DNA of 64,000 bases from Paguma larvata (GCA_030068075.1 CM057829.1:83319132-83383131), one strand, 5' to 3'. Shown: positions 25,411 through 39,070, numbered from the stretch's first letter. Notes: generated from the sequence alone by a model not told the origin. Made by a program: numbers and translations.

Positions 25411-27939
25411 TCTGAGATACTGGAGGAACGGGGGTAAGTTTACCCCACGAGGTCTGCCAGGTAAATACTCTGTAATTGCCTATTGTCAAACCTGAAAAAT
25501 GACATAAAAGATTTTAACCAGGGGCTGGGCTTCTAAAGTGGTACAATCAGAGAGTTAAATTTTAAAAGTTTGAGTCAGACTCCATAGAGTCAAATCCTGA
25601 CACTGATATTTATAACCTGTGGATCATGGACAATATCTTAAAATTTCTGTACTTTACTTTCCCAATTAAATTTGGTATAACAAGAGCATATATATTTCAT
25701 GGGTTTTGTGTCTTACATGAATTAATAAAAGATTCTTAAAACATCACCTTGTATATACTAATTGAACCTTACAGGTCAGCAATCATTAATATAGGCATGA
25801 TCATCATTATTATGATTTTCAAGAGGAAAATAACTTAAAAAATGTATGCTATAATTAATTTAATCACCTTGTAGTTTCATCTTATAAATATGTATGTTTC
25901 TATAGACAGTTTAGAAGAATAATAAAAACAACAAATGGTCATGATGCAGTACAAATTATCCTTATTATGTCCTTACTAAGGTGACTAACATAAATATTTC
26001 TATATGAAAAAATGAGTTGTCTATGAGAATATTAAATGGTAAATACTAAATTATGCTAAATAGACATATTTTCCTATCTTAAAGATGAAACATGTAAAGC
26101 TCTTATCTTTTCTCTCAAAAAATAGAGAGCAGATCATCTATTACCATCATTACCATCTGGTGCCTTGAATCAAAATACATTTGTAGACTGAATACAAATC
26201 ATAAAATTATCTTAACAATTATGTTGCCTATCACTGAGTTAAAATGTTCTGGACAATAAATGAGGTAATAATATGATGCCTTTAACCACAGATGTAAGAT
26301 CAATTCATCTTGATGAACTTTCGGCTGAATTTTTAGACGAATTACTCCATTACCTAAGTTTTGATCATTCTTATCCTTTTTTAAAACTCTAGATCTCTAA
26401 ATACATTGTGGCCTTCCCATGAAGAGAAAATCCTTAGAAATTTTAGTAAAAATTCTTAGGAATAACTTTGTTAGTGTGAGGGAAAAACAGAGAACAACTC
26501 AATAAATGCATATTGTAATAATATGGTTCTCTTGAAATTTCTTACCATGTATAATTTCAGATAAAAAATTCAGGATGGAATCAGTGTTTCTAATGCAGGT
26601 CAGCCAATATTTATTTAACAAGTGATATAGAAAGTCTGAGGTAGTTTGTAAATAGACGTTGGCGGATCTCTGGAGGATTGTGATTACTCTAAGGCTTGGT
26701 AAAATCTAGTAACACTGAATGGCATATGCTTAAGTAATTGATAATGGCTGTATTTTATTAACTTAATAATATAATTGAAAATGGATATAATGGTTCTGCA
26801 CATCTAACCCTTTTATAGGAGCCGTTTGTATGCTTTAGCAGTGAACATCAGAACATTTGGTTTTCAAGTCATGACTTGAATTAAGGAGGTTTAAAACTTA
26901 TTCCTAAAACCAAATCTCAAACAGCAGGCTATATTTCACTATTGACAATCTCCAAAATTAGCTAGTGTAATCACTTTCATTTGAGCATATCAGAGAACCT
27001 TACTCTATCAGCATGCTTGCCTTTATTATCTATTATCTATTGTCACCATCAGCTAACAATCTCACTACCTTTTTTCCATTTCTTTTCATGTGAAAAGACT
27101 CTTATGTTACACTAACTATTGTTTTGCCTATGAAACTGGTATTTCCGCTTAACTGCAAGGCTAAGTGGTCAAACAACCTGGTTAAAAGTCTAAGCAGGTA
27201 GTGACAGGCTAAAAGATAAAATATTGAATCCTGAGACTCCATTTGTAATGAATCTATATCCCACATGCCAAAATCATTTGGCTACCCATAGTTTAAGGGA
27301 TCCAAGGGAACACTTCAAAGAAATAGATACAAGGGAGGATGAGTCTTTGAACTAGGAGATTCTTTTAGAGTGAAAACACGAATTGCCAAAAAACCACAGA
27401 TGTTCACCACATGAACAGGTGAAAAAATACTACTCTTTCAAATATATTTATCAAAGTCTTTTCTTCCTTTCTGTAATTTCATTTTAAATGGGCCTCACTT
27501 TTCAGCTGTTCTCTGCTTAAAAACCTTAATAAGTAAAGACAGATTGTATGACTTCATTAACAATGGTGAGCCAGAATCTCAAGGCCTTTCTGGGCCTCTT
27601 TTCTCGGCATATGTAATTTTCTAATTGCTGTTCTCTAAAGCAAGAACTGCAATTAGAAGAATGTTATCTGAGGACACAACTCAACTGAACATTATTTGGC
27701 ATTTCAATTTGTTTTCTAGCATTGAATCATTGTAATGGAAATTCTACTTGAAAACTTGGTTTGTCATAATCACCTGCTTATAGCTTATCTACATGTATGG
27801 ATTACCTTTTTCAAATCTCCACGGGCCCATAAACATACTTATTAGCGCCCATGAAAAGTTCACAAGAACACCCCTAATAGCAACCAGTGCAAGAGAGCAG
27901 AGCAGCAAAATGCTTATTTACTTATTGGTAGCACTGTGG
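25409..27939. other. Unique intergenic DNA with a possible conserved non-coding stretch
   Basis: No transposon recognised and no frame of note. The part 27540-27830 stands out by its mixed composition and several homeodomain-like TAATTG/CAATTAG words. See the findings. Confidence 0.5.
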
Positions 27940-28465
27940 AATTATTAAGATGGTCTTTGGTAGATTAAGGATGACTACAAATTCTTTCCAGCTTCTGAGA
28001 GGGAGAGTCTAATTCCCTTTCCCTTGAATCTGGGAGGGCCTCAGTGAACTGTTTGGCCAAAAGAAAACTGCAAGAATGTTTTGAGACTTCTAACGCTAAG
28101 TTATAAGTGTTACAGCTTTCATTTGGGTCTTTTGGAACACTTGCTGATTGAAATCAGTTGCCAGTTTGTGAAGACACACATGCAGAGGCTCATGTGAAGA
28201 ACTGAGGCACCCAGATGATACCCGCCCTTAGCTCCCAGCTGCCAGCCAACACCACGGCTATGTGAGTGAGCCACCTTGGAAGTGAATCCTTCAGCCTCAC
28301 TTCATCCATCCCAGCTGGATCAGGTAGAAAAACCATTCTGTCAAGCCCTGCAGAAACTGCAGATTTATAAGCAAAACTACTGATTGCTGTCATTTTACAC
28401 TGATAAATTTAAGATTTAGTAATTTATTAGTAATGCAGCAAGAGGCAACCAGAACAAGGACTACT
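27940..28465 (+). mobile_element. MLT1-family LTR (ERVL-MaLR)
   Basis: Recognisable pieces in order: 'tctgggagggcctcagtgaac', 'ttttggaacacttgctg' near 28130, a 'gtgagtgagccaccttgg' segment at 28262, 'ctcacttcatccatcccagc', and an end with 'agcaagaggcaaccagaaca'. These match the older MLT1 subfamilies. Non-coding and strongly diverged. Confidence 0.7.
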
Positions 28466-28839
28466 GTGGCTTCAATAAAATTATGCAAAAAAGGGCAGGA
28501 GAGAGATTTTAATTTTTCCTTTTACTTATTTAATATATTGTTTTATTCCCTTTAGAGTTCAGCTATTAACAAACATTCTTCTGGTCTACTCATCTGGATG
28601 TCTGTAAATCTTGAAATTTTTCTAAATTGCTTGCAGTGATTATTATTCCTTGAAGAGAACACTCCAATAGCTTCCTATCAGAAGTTTCTTTAGAGAATTT
28701 CCTCATTCAGGTAATTCTTAGTAATGGAAACCAAGAACATATATTAATCTGGTCAAAACAATATCACTCTACATAAGCTAGAAAATAAATATAAAATAAG
28801 GAAAGTGATGATAATGAACATTACTGATCTAGTGAGAGA
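28466..28839. other. Intergenic DNA, no gene seen
   Basis: Nothing recognisable apart from AT-rich sequence. Confidence 0.5.
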
Positions 28840-29665
28840 TCACTATTTCCCTCAAACTCCCTCCCCATCTCAGTAGCAGACAATATTACCTATCCAATTA
28901 CTCAGAACTGAGCCATATTTAAGTTCTCTCTATCACTCAGACTTTGAAATTCCCTTCACCACGGGTTCTACTCAAATTATACCTCACACCTATCCACTTA
29001 TCTCTATCTACTTTGCAATGCCATGGGTTACATCGCTATCTTTTCTTACACAAAACCACAAGAATAAAATTATCAAATTCCCCTTTTCTTCAATGTTATT
29101 TATTCTCAAATGAGAAGCTAGAGTGAACTTTTTAAAAGGAAAATTATACCTAGTGTATATGGCTGAAACTCTATGGTGAAAATCCTACAAATCTTTACAA
29201 GACCTCATCTCCAATCATTTTGTCCAGGAATCTGTTTTGACTATAGTATCTTCTTTCTGTCACTCAACATTACAGTACATTACAGTACAATAACATTATC
29301 TTCCTTTCTCGCTGCATCTTCTTTAATGTCTTGAATACTCTAACCTGGATTTTCAAGTAGTAGGCTCCTCTGGTTTCTTAGATCTCAGATCTCAATCCAA
29401 GTAACCCTCACCACTGAGTAATGTATAGTTATTTCCCTCCTTCAATCCCATTCAATATTAGTTTCTTCATAAAACTAACTGCAGTCTGATATAACTTTGC
29501 TGATTTATTTTTAACCTTTTACTTAACTGAATATTCACCCAATTTAGCTAGTAAAAAGTGCTGGAAGAAAAGGGATCATGTTCTTTCCTGTCCTAGACCC
29601 TAGAAATGGCATGACTTGTAGTAGCTTTTGCATAAATAGTTACTAAATAAACAAATAAATAATTC
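28840..29665 (+). mobile_element. L2 LINE fragment, probably to the 3' end
   Basis: An L2-like series: 'agctagagtgaactttttaaa' (about 29118), 'aatcctacaaatctttacaag', a long pyrimidine-rich middle, then 'gggatcatgttctttcctgt' (29571), a 'gtagtagcttttgcataaatag' end and 'taaataaac'. Old, with many changes. The limits are approximate. Confidence 0.6.
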
Positions 29666-30714
29666 TTATATTTGTCTCTAGAATATGTTTCTCAAAGGAC
29701 TTTGAACCACATAATGCCATAAATCTTCACTCTAATTCTAAGGAAATAAAATTGTATGAAATCCTTACTTACCTTTTGCAAATAGCACAGATCCACTAAG
29801 TGATTCTTTACCAAGTTAATGTTAACCAAAGGTAAGGACAAAAAACAAGTCAGTCTCTTCACTGTAGACTCACTCTAATTTTCTGTGATTTTTGTTGTTT
29901 TCCACTCAAATGCACTCATTCAAATAGAAAAAGTCTCAACTGATCTTAAAAAAAAATATTTCAAGAAAAGAAAATGTAACCACGATTACCAAAAAGAAAG
30001 GAAACAATATCTTATAGATGAGAAATGGTATCGGTATTCTTTTTAATAGCCATATGCATTTGGGAAGTGAAATAATTTTGAAATGATTAACAACTTTTAT
30101 ATATCAACAGATCTGTTTCACAATGAGACATAAAATCCTTATCCAATTTCCTTCATTCAATACAAGATAAGAAATTGTGGAACATCAAATAAACTATGTT
30201 TTTGGAGTTTAAAAAATCAAATTTGAGTCCTGTTATAATGAAAGATTACATTTTCAAAAGCAGTGGTGAAAATTTCAATGCTGAAGGATGTTGGAAATCT
30301 CTAAGTCATTTATTCACGTAAGTTTTATATTAATGTTTAATTGTGTTCAAAATATTTTTTATTTCCAATATTCTTTAGAAAGTATTAACTCAATTTGTCT
30401 CTAAACTTTTTAAAAAACTCTTCTATTCAGAAGTATCTATGTTAGTAATATATACTTAGCTTCATATATAGATACAAAGTAGAGACTTTATTAGATCAAT
30501 ATTATCACCATCTGGTATCTTTTAATTTGTTGCAATAAAATTAAAATCAGTAAAACAAAGATTTCCTAAGACCTCTAAATTCTAGGGAATTGACCCTGTC
30601 TTTAGAGCAAATCACAAGATGATTTTATCTTCCTTAAAAATAAATCAGAGTATTGCTCATCTTGAAAATAAACATTTAATAATAATAAAGAAGAAGGATG
30701 AAACAAAACTGGAG
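29666..30714. other. Intergenic DNA, no gene seen
   Basis: AT-rich unique-looking sequence without recognised features. Confidence 0.5.
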
Positions 30715-30985
30715 TTATAGTTAATTACTAAATGTTTACTATGTGTGAGGCACTAAATTCATTTCATTATTAAATTTCATTAGATTAATTAATTTAATCC
30801 TCATAATAATCTAACAGGGTATAAACTACTTTTATACCCAGACAGTAGTGCTAAGAGATGTTAAATAACTTTCCCTACTCCAGTCATATAGCCAATGCAC
30901 TGAAATTAGCATTCAGACCAAGGTGGGTAGCCTGACTCCTCAGTATAAGTTCCTGATTATTATACTGTGCTGCCTCCCAATGGAA
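30715..30985 (-). mobile_element. MIR SINE, inverted
   Basis: Plus-strand order is 'aatgtttactatgtgtgaggcac', 'aatttaatcctcataataatc', 'gttaaataactttccct', 'cattcagaccaaggtgggtagcc' and an end 'attatactgtgctgcctcc'. This is a nearly complete inverted MIR with its tRNA-like part at the right. Confidence 0.85.
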
Positions 30986-31014
30986 GTTTTAGGTTCTCAG
31001 CACGTATAGATTTA

Positions 31015-31265
31015 TCCAGTATAGCACGTTTAGAGCAGGATCTTTGGAGTTAGGCATAAATGTTCAAATACCAGTTCTGCCACATACTATTTTTTGTCAT
31101 CTTGAAGTTCTCTAACTTTCTGAGCTTTATTTTTCCATCTTCAGTAGAAAATGATTTTTCCCACCTTTCAGGAGTCATTATAGAAATGAAATATTTTTAC
31201 ATAATGAGGTGTCCAGCATTGTGCTTGACGTGAACTTGGTGATTAATAAGTGTTAATTTCCATTC
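31015..31265 (+). mobile_element. MIR SINE, sense
   Basis: Order: 'gtttagagcaggatctttgg', 'aaataccagttctgccacat', 'cttgaagttctctaactttc', 'tccagcattgtgcttgac' and 'gattaataagtgttaatttcc'. Nearly full length, and it lies directly after an inverted MIR. Confidence 0.87.
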
Positions 31266-32759
31266 CTTACTTTTTAATATGACAAGGAAGGTGTATAGAA
31301 GTCAAGAGTGTGTGGCATCATACATGAATTCAAGGACTAGGAAGACTACTAAAAGTCATTTATTAAAATAGAGCTGACTTCCTAAATAATCTTAATGCTC
31401 TTTTGACTGAGATAAGAAACTGTCACTAACTAAAGGAATATACCCAAGGTTGTCTCATAGGTTTTTTTCTGAGATATCCTTCACAGAGAGTTGAAAAATG
31501 TTTAATCTATATTTGAAGTGAGTTCAAGGTTATAATAAATTATGATTTATAGCAGTTCTGAGTTAGCAATGGTGGTGGCTGTTCAGAACATCAGAATTCC
31601 AGTACAAACTCATGCAGTGGACTGCATCGGCATAAAGACATAATGAGACTACCAAAGATGGCTGTGCTGGTTGAGCCCAGCAGAAGAACACCCAGTGTAT
31701 AGAGTGAGTGGGGGCTGAAACTGAGTCAATGTTCCATGTGTAAAACCCTCCAGTTCAGCACTGGTGCAGTAACAATACCATACTAACTAACTAAGATCAG
31801 CACATGCTCAAATATACCCTTGCCATTCCCTAAACAAACAAAATCACAGGGTGAAAAGGGACCCAGGTTTTCAGGGCCTTGTATATTTTTATTCTTAGAC
31901 CTGGCTGCACAAGTATGTCTTTTAGATAAAATTATTTTCTGTTTAAGACACAAATTAATACTTACTGTATAAAATTAATCAGTAAAAATTTTGGTATACG
32001 TCTTTTTCAGTATGGTGTATGCAGCTATGCATGCATTTTTTTTCTCCAGAAGTAAGATTCATTTCATACGTGCCATCTTCTAACTTGTGACAATCAAGGA
32101 TATTTCTCACTGTTTCCCAGTGTTATTAAATATTATTGTCAACATGTGTTTAATGTTTGAAAGCACACATTTTATATCATAATCTATTTTTATCATTTAT
32201 CATTGGATTTTTCTCTTCTGTACATCTTATGCTAACCTCTTTGTTGATTTAATCTATGGGTAAAAAGCTAAGGATTAAATAATTCGTTCAAGAATATTTT
32301 AAGTTTTAAGTTTTTAAGTTTTTCTTTGCTTGGTTTAAGTAAATTGCTAAATTGTTCTTATGAAATGTGCTATTTTGCATAGTCAATAGCCATATATTAG
32401 AATGTCATTTCACCACTGCCTCATAAAACCTTGATATGCTATTATTCTTCATCTTCAAGTACTTAACAAATGGTATCTTATTATAATATTAATTACCTGT
32501 TATTATATTAATCTTAATCCAAAAAGAGCCACTTGCTTATTGTCTTTTGAAAATTACCTAATTATAAATTTCGTCATCCTTCTACCAGGGTGTTCCTCTT
32601 AAAGTTTTAAAAGAATTCTTTTAAATTTTGTTCTGGGAAAGACAAACATTTAAATAAAGAACAAAAAGCTACAACTAGAAGCATTTTTATAAGTTAAACA
32701 CAATATGTGAGTAACTCAGATGTATGTATGGAACATTATCAACACCTCAACTCCCTATT
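31266..32759. other. Intergenic DNA, no gene seen
   Basis: The segment 31550-31800 is less AT-rich and may be an unrecognised repeat. The rest is AT-rich with nothing to name. Confidence 0.45.
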
Positions 32760-34750
32760 TTTTTTCTTTGCCTTTATCCATTCATTTTTTATGCCCCAAA
32801 AGGTAACCTCTATTCTGAGTTCCATCACTGAAGAAAGTTTTTGCCTGTTTTTGAACTTCATATAATTGAAATCATATAATGTTTGGCTTTCTGTTGATCC
32901 TTATTTTCTATGGGATTGATGCAAGATTTTGCTAGAAGCAGTTAATTTTTTTCCTTTTTTTTTCACCATGTGTAGAAGCATCAGTTCATCTTTCTTGTTC
33001 ACTTTATGAACTGATTGCAATATATTTATGTATTATATGGTATGGACATTTAAACTGTTTCTATCTTTGGCTTATCTTGAATGAAGTGGCTACGAGTTAT
33101 TTTGGCATATATCTTTGGGAGCACATATCTACCTATTTCTGGTGTGTGTATACATAGGAAGGGAATTACTGGTTTGTACAGTTTGCATGCCTTCAACTTT
33201 AATAGATGCTGACAGTGTTTGCAAGTGGTTGTACTCATTTACACTTCTAGTAGCAGCTTATGAAAGTTTGGGTTGCCCTATCTCTTTGCCAACAAATAGT
33301 CATCTGGTGCATATTTGTAATTTATTGTAGTTTAAAAGGGTGTTTCTCTGATGACTGATGATGTTGAACAATATGTTCACTCTTCATCAGGATATTCTCT
33401 TTACAAAGGTAATATTCAAGTCTTTTTTACCTATATCTCTATTAAATTTTCATCTTTTTTTCATGTGAATTTGTAAGTTCTTTATAAAGTTTTAATGATA
33501 AGGATTGTAAATATCTCCTCTCACTTTGTGTTTTTTCATGATTTTACTGGTTCACTTTTGATGAACCAGTAATTTTGGATGCTATAGTGGACATTATAGA
33601 TAATGTACAGTTCTTCAGGATATCATTTGCTTCATCCAGGAGTGTCAAGGTTATTTGAATAGTATTTAACAAATTATTATCTTGTAATTATATCAATGTC
33701 CTTTTATTCTTATTTAGTCATTTTCATCTTTAACTTTGTGGTTTTATAATCACTCATCTTTTTTTCTTAAGTTTTCAAAGATTTACTACTTTATTATTTT
33801 GTATTTATTAAATACTTTTTATAATTTATTTCTGTTTTCATCCGTATAGTTTTCCCATCCTTCCTTATATTTATTTTAGCCATCTTTATCATTTTTAGTG
33901 AAACACTTAAATCTATTATTTTAAATATTTATTCTTTAGAAAATAAAAGTGTTTAGGGCATAGATCTTCATCAAAGAACTTCTGTAACTGTGCTCACAGT
34001 TACTGATACGTAGTGTTTTCATTACATTTCTTTTTAGGCAGTAAGCATTTTAGGTATTTGTTTTCACTCTGCCAACAGGAATTTTTTAAAAGAGAAGTTC
34101 TTGGTTTTGTTTGGATATTTGGTAAGTTTACGGTGGTTGGAATTTTGTTATTAATTTTTAATAGCCTTTATTTTTTCAAGCAGTTTTTGGTTTACGGCAC
34201 CATTGAGAGGAAGGTACAAAGATTTCCCAGACTCCCCTACCCCCCACACATGCATAGCCTACTCCTTATCACTATCGCCTGCAGGACTGGTATAGTTGTT
34301 ACAATTAATAAAATTACACTGACACATCGTTATCATCCAAAGGCCACAGTTTACATTAGGATTCATGTAAACTAACTTGTAATTTAATTGCATCATGGCC
34401 AGAGACTATGGTACATACTATATTTATTTTTGCAGAATTTCTTGAAGTCAGGGTCTGTTTTCATGTTTCATGAGCATGAGAAATAAGAGCACATTATTCA
34501 TGCTGAGGTCCTGAAATATAGTTGAGGGCATGTGTGTGTGTGTAAAAAGATCAAGGGTGAGATAAATAAGATTTTATATATCTTTATTAGTTTATATTAT
34601 TCTAGATGTTATTAATATTCTCAGTATCTTCAATCCTCCTTTGGTCTGATTAATATCACTGATTTAACAATAATTCTTTACATTTTGGGTTTGTAATTAT
34701 TCCTCTTTTCGTTGAAGAGAACTTTGTTGTTGGTGGTGTAGAATTCTCTT
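32760..34750 (-). mobile_element. Very old L1 (ORF2 region), split by another L1 piece
   Basis: Antisense L1 landmarks on the plus strand: a 'gagttccatcactgaagaaag' segment, 'aagggaattactggtttgta' (33159), 'gatgactgatgatgttgaac' (33350), 'agttctttataaagttttaatg' (33475), then the more N-terminal ORF2 part including 'ttaattgcatcatggccagag' at 34385. All frames are broken. The alignment is interrupted at about 34160-34380 by a 3'-end fragment of a different L1. Confidence 0.65.
34160..34380 (-). mobile_element. L1 3' UTR fragment nested in the older L1
   Basis: Shares its text with the 3' part of the L1 at about 8.55-8.75 kb, for example 'cacacatgcatagcctac' (34245) and a 'gttatcatccaaaggccacag' segment. 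Sequence on both sides joins up as one L1 ORF2 region, so this is a later insertion. Confidence 0.7.
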
Positions 34751-37700
34751 TTATTGTTTTATGTATTCATTTCCTTCTAGAATTATAGATAGAAATTGGG
34801 GTAGAAATTCTTTTACAGGACTGTTTTTAAGTGAAAATTATTTTGCCCATTTAATAAATTGGTAAGTTTTTATCTTGATTCCAACTGAACCACTGTCCTG
34901 TACCATGTAGTACAGAATGCAGCTCTGTCTATCATGTGGCCAGATCCAAAGAGGAATGTCATGACCAGGGGAAAAAACAAAAAGCAGTCTGTTAATTGTG
35001 AACTGACAACCACATATGCTAATTAATAGAATGATTTATAGGATAGATAAGCAAGGAACATAGATAAAGGTCATGACATTTAAGAGAAATGAAGCAAAAA
35101 TCATAGGTAATTTGAAATTAATATGTAACTGATCAGTGTCTTTAAGTCCATTCCCTGTAGGCCAGTGTTATCAGAGAGAGAGGCTTGTTTCAGAAGACTG
35201 TATTCTACCTTGACTCTGCTCTTTAACTGACTATAATTGTTACTGAAACACTTTCCTGTGCTTTGACTGCCTTATTTGTAAAAGTGAATATTGAGGTCAT
35301 TGCTCTTATCAGTTCGTGTGGGTACTTTTGGAAATGCTTTGAAAGTTTTATTCAAACAACTGTGGTACTATTTATCTGAACTAATATAACCTCTGGAAAA
35401 ATACCAGCAAGAAAAGAAAGCCAATATTCAATAATGAAAGAAACTGTATTTGTATTCTTTTAGTTAGTAATCCAGCCAAGGTTATAAAAATACCCATGGC
35501 ATATAGTTCAAGTGGGCGTGTTCCAGTACACTGTCCTGAGTCACTCTTAACTTGCATTCCAATGACCTCATCTCCTCCTACTAATATTTTTTTAGTCCAC
35601 CTGCTAAACTGTTGTGCAAATTTGTTCTTGGTTGTTAATAAGTTTAACCAATCTGCAGAGAAGATGAAAAATTTTCAGTGATGATTAACCTCACTCCTCT
35701 GTAGTTATTATCAAGGACATTATGCTCATTATTATTATTTTTAAAATTCCCATTTTAAATGTATTATTAATCCTTCCTTTCTCCAGATGACAAAAGCAAA
35801 GCTGGGTGATTATTTAACAACCAAGCACCACCAGCTGGTACTCCAGGCTGGTGGAAGTTACCATGTGTTCCCACTTCATCCTACCATAAATCCTTTAAAA
35901 TGAGAATGTGAAAAGCAAATTAAGTTCATAAATGTCTTTGGATATGAACCATGAAGAAACATCAATATTTTAATGCTATAACTAACCATCAAGGAGATGG
36001 GGTGGGAAATGAAGGATATCAAGAAAAATTGATATACATTAATTAGTTTAGCTAACTTATGTGACTTTCATTGTAAGTGTCCTCTGGAAGAGTCAAGATG
36101 CCACACTTAGAATTTAAATGAAGATAGTGCATGTTTAGTAATGTCAAAAAAGATTAATCCAATTATAAAGATACAGAAACAATGAGAAAAATTAGACAAC
36201 AGAGAATGAGCAGAGTGCATTAAAAAGCTTATTTTGGTCCTTTTTACACTTATGCCACTGCTTTATTGCTTATTTTAGGACAATTCTGCTTTATATGGAT
36301 CAGTAAGTAGTTTTTTTTCTTTCATTAATTCTGAAGTGTGGACTCTATTATCAACGCATAAACTACTCCATTGACTCACCTCTTCTCCTCAAGTACTCAG
36401 GGAAAAGATAGCTGGTTTTAGATTTGACACTTGAAGTCATTAAGTGCTTCACTTACGGAATTAAAACTTCCTAAAGTACAAAACAAATATGTAATGAAAA
36501 TATTTTAGGTAAGTTTTAATTTTAGAAAATAATAAAAGCAAGTTTTTGTGGGTTTTTTTGCATTATCCATGCATTATCTCTGTTTATTGAACCAGAGAAA
36601 GAAGAGTGCCATTCTGAGTTATAGATGAATTATATTTGCCACTTTGCGGAGCGGATTTGTCGGGGACAAATGTGAGGTGTTACTGGGACAGAGGTTAACT
36701 TTCTAACCGCTTATCCCACTACCGCTCTCTCCTTCAGTAAACTCAAACTCTCCTCTTAGCTTTGACTTAGGGAACTGATCCCTTACATGAATCTCTCCTT
36801 TGAATTACTGTGACTGTTACAGTGCAGGAAGAAAAAGGGTCTAACCACTCTAACTACGTGTCACTACTCTCATTCTCTCATCTGTCTTTTGCTTTGCTCC
36901 TCCAAGCCACTGGAAATTTGGGTGGCCATAGCACAAAGTAAGCATAGGTGATGCCTTCATCCTTCCCACCCTTGAGAGGGAGGTCACACTGCCTTTGAGA
37001 GTTCTCTGACAGGGCTGTGGGCAAGCGTGAATACTTTCAATACTCAGCTGGCTCTTTGCACATAACTTTATAGTGTTTTATTTTGATGGTTGCAATTAGG
37101 AAGAAATGGGAAATAATCAGGTATGGTGTTATAGCCTCTAACTGAGAGAGAAGGTGAAAGGGCAAAAGATGATCCGGACTGGTGTCATAAAGGAACAAAA
37201 ACCTGAAGGCTTCTATGGCCAGTTTGACCTCATGTAGATGCTCTGACTGGTGTGGAATATTGACTATCATGAATGTATAATTTAAATGTTCAGTACCTTT
37301 TAGCAATTTAAATCATCTGGATATTTCAAGTCTGCTGGAATTCATTTTATTTTTAAAAGATGAAAACAGAAAGTAAGTAATTTTATCATGTTAAATGAGA
37401 TAAAACTGAGAACTTTAAGATGAAATTATTTTTAAAAATTCACTTCTAAGTCGTTGGTTTCAAATTCTGAGCATCATCCCCCCGCCCCAAATGAGTTTAT
37501 GAAGTCTGACTATATTTCTAAATCATTTCTAAAGGCCTTTCTAGGGCCCTGTCACTTTATCCCTCCACTTCTCATTCCAAGTACCATTTGACAATTTTCC
37601 CTTTATAGACCCCTGCATGTAATCTTGGTCCTGTCCCAGATTAGATCCAGGGCTCATTAGCATCTGGGTTTTTGTTTTTTTTTCTTGTTCTTATCCAAAA

Positions 37701-37849
37701 CCACTGACCTTGGAAAGTTATTTCTATGATTGACTGAGTCTTTGCTTTGTTCCTTTTGTTAAGCCACTTTTTTTATAAGATTAATTTCTCTAAGACTTTT
37801 AACAATAGCTCTCTAAATAATATTTTGCTACCATTAACCTTTCACAAAG
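34751..37849. other. Unique intergenic DNA, no gene seen
   Basis: About 3 kb without recognised transposons. No convincing exon. A more GC-balanced stretch occurs near 36640-37030. Confidence 0.5.
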
Positions 37850-38150
37850 AGACTAACATTTATGTAATACTGCTATAAACCATTTACATGTACCTTTTTT
37901 TAAATGATTATTTATTTTGAGCGAGAGAGAGGGAAAGAGAGAGAGAACCAAGTAGACTCCATACTCAGAACGGAGCCCAATCCCATCATGGTAAGATCAT
38001 GAACTGGCTGGGGCAGTTTAAGACCAAAGCATAGAATAATTAAATAACTTTTCCAAGATCACGGAATAAAGCATTCAAAAGAGCTAGGATTTGAACTTAG
38101 GTAGCCTAGGTCTCCATGCCATGATGGAGAGCATTGTTAATCACCCAATC
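37850..38150 (-). mobile_element. MIR SINE, inverted and interrupted by a CAN-SINE
   Basis: Left part 'aacatttatgtaatactgc' up to 'catttacatgta' (about 37892). Right part from about 38030 with 'aaataacttttccaagatcac' and 'gctaggatttgaacttagg'. The two halves are adjacent parts of MIR, parted by the SINE at 37894-38020. Confidence 0.7.
37894..38020 (-). mobile_element. Partial CAN-SINE, inverted
   Basis: T-rich tail, 'gattatttattttgagcgag', GA-rich stretch, 'gtagactccatactcagaac' and 'taagatcatgaactgg', then the head is missing. An older, truncated carnivore SINE without the felid-type middle of the others. Confidence 0.75.
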
Positions 38151-38829
38151 TCCCTGGTTCCTCATATAATTTTCTTCTAAACTCATTTCCATGTTACCCT
38201 CTGTGACCCTGATCCCACTGGAATGTCACCTACCCCTTTACCTTTTTTAGAACTCTCTGACATGCCTTCGGTGTTGTTTCCTCTCTCTATACATTAGAGG
38301 CAAATCAATTCACTTCAATTTGGTTTAGGAACTATACTTCAAATACATAAATTTAAAAAAAAAAAAGGTCCTTTGCTCTCCATAAACTTACAATTGGTAA
38401 CAATTGTTTAGGAAACAAGAAATGCTAGAGTTTGATAAGCCAACAGCTGTTGGCTCCATGCTTGGGTAAGAGGTAACCCATAGAACAATGTGATTTTCAT
38501 ATCTGCTTTGGATCTCACCAAAATTTAATTTTAAAATTTATGTTTTTAATACCCATAAGAGCAAAATCAACAAAAGATGTTGATTTATTTTAAAATAATT
38601 TAGGCAAATTTAGGACTGTTAAGTTGCTTCAACTCTTCACTCATCTAAGGTTGGCCCCATATAGCAGAATAAGAAATAGTGGACTAAAATATTAAATCTA
38701 CTAAAGAGAATGATTCAGAGTCAGGTGGGTCTTAGAAGTATAATTATATTGGTTATTCAAGACGGTAGAGGGCATCCCAGAACAAAGATAGGTGCAAAGT
38801 TACTAAAATTTTGAGTTATTAATTTTAGG
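38151..38829. other. Intergenic DNA, no gene seen
   Basis: No recognised features apart from a poly-A run near 38355. Confidence 0.5.
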
Positions 38830-39070
38830 CTTTATTCATTAGCAACACAGATATTATAGAAGTATTCAAGATGCCAGAAACTTTTCTAAGTACTTCATAA
38901 TATTTACAATAATCACAAACTATTTTCAAGCAAGTATTATCACTATTTTAGATATGCCATAACTGAAGTTCAGAGAGGAAGAATATCTTTTTTATATAAT
39001 TATATGGTTAGTGATAGTTGATCTGAGATTCAAAATCACAGATGTTTAACTTCCTAAATCAATACACATT
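38830..39070 (-). mobile_element. MIR SINE, inverted, diverged
   Basis: Order 'cttttctaagtacttcataa', 'caagtattatcactatttta', 'aactgaagttcagagaggaa' and 'gagattcaaaatcacag' follows an inverted MIR. Confidence 0.72.

Noticed and set aside
25298..25489. Histidine/threonine-repeat reading frame
   Set aside because: Produced by the (GT)29 microsatellite. The frames over the (CA)n at 46761-47146 and 59553-59783 have the same cause.
34013..34375. 120-codon plus-strand frame
   Set aside because: It runs antisense through an old L1 and a nested L1 fragment, so it is a chance frame.
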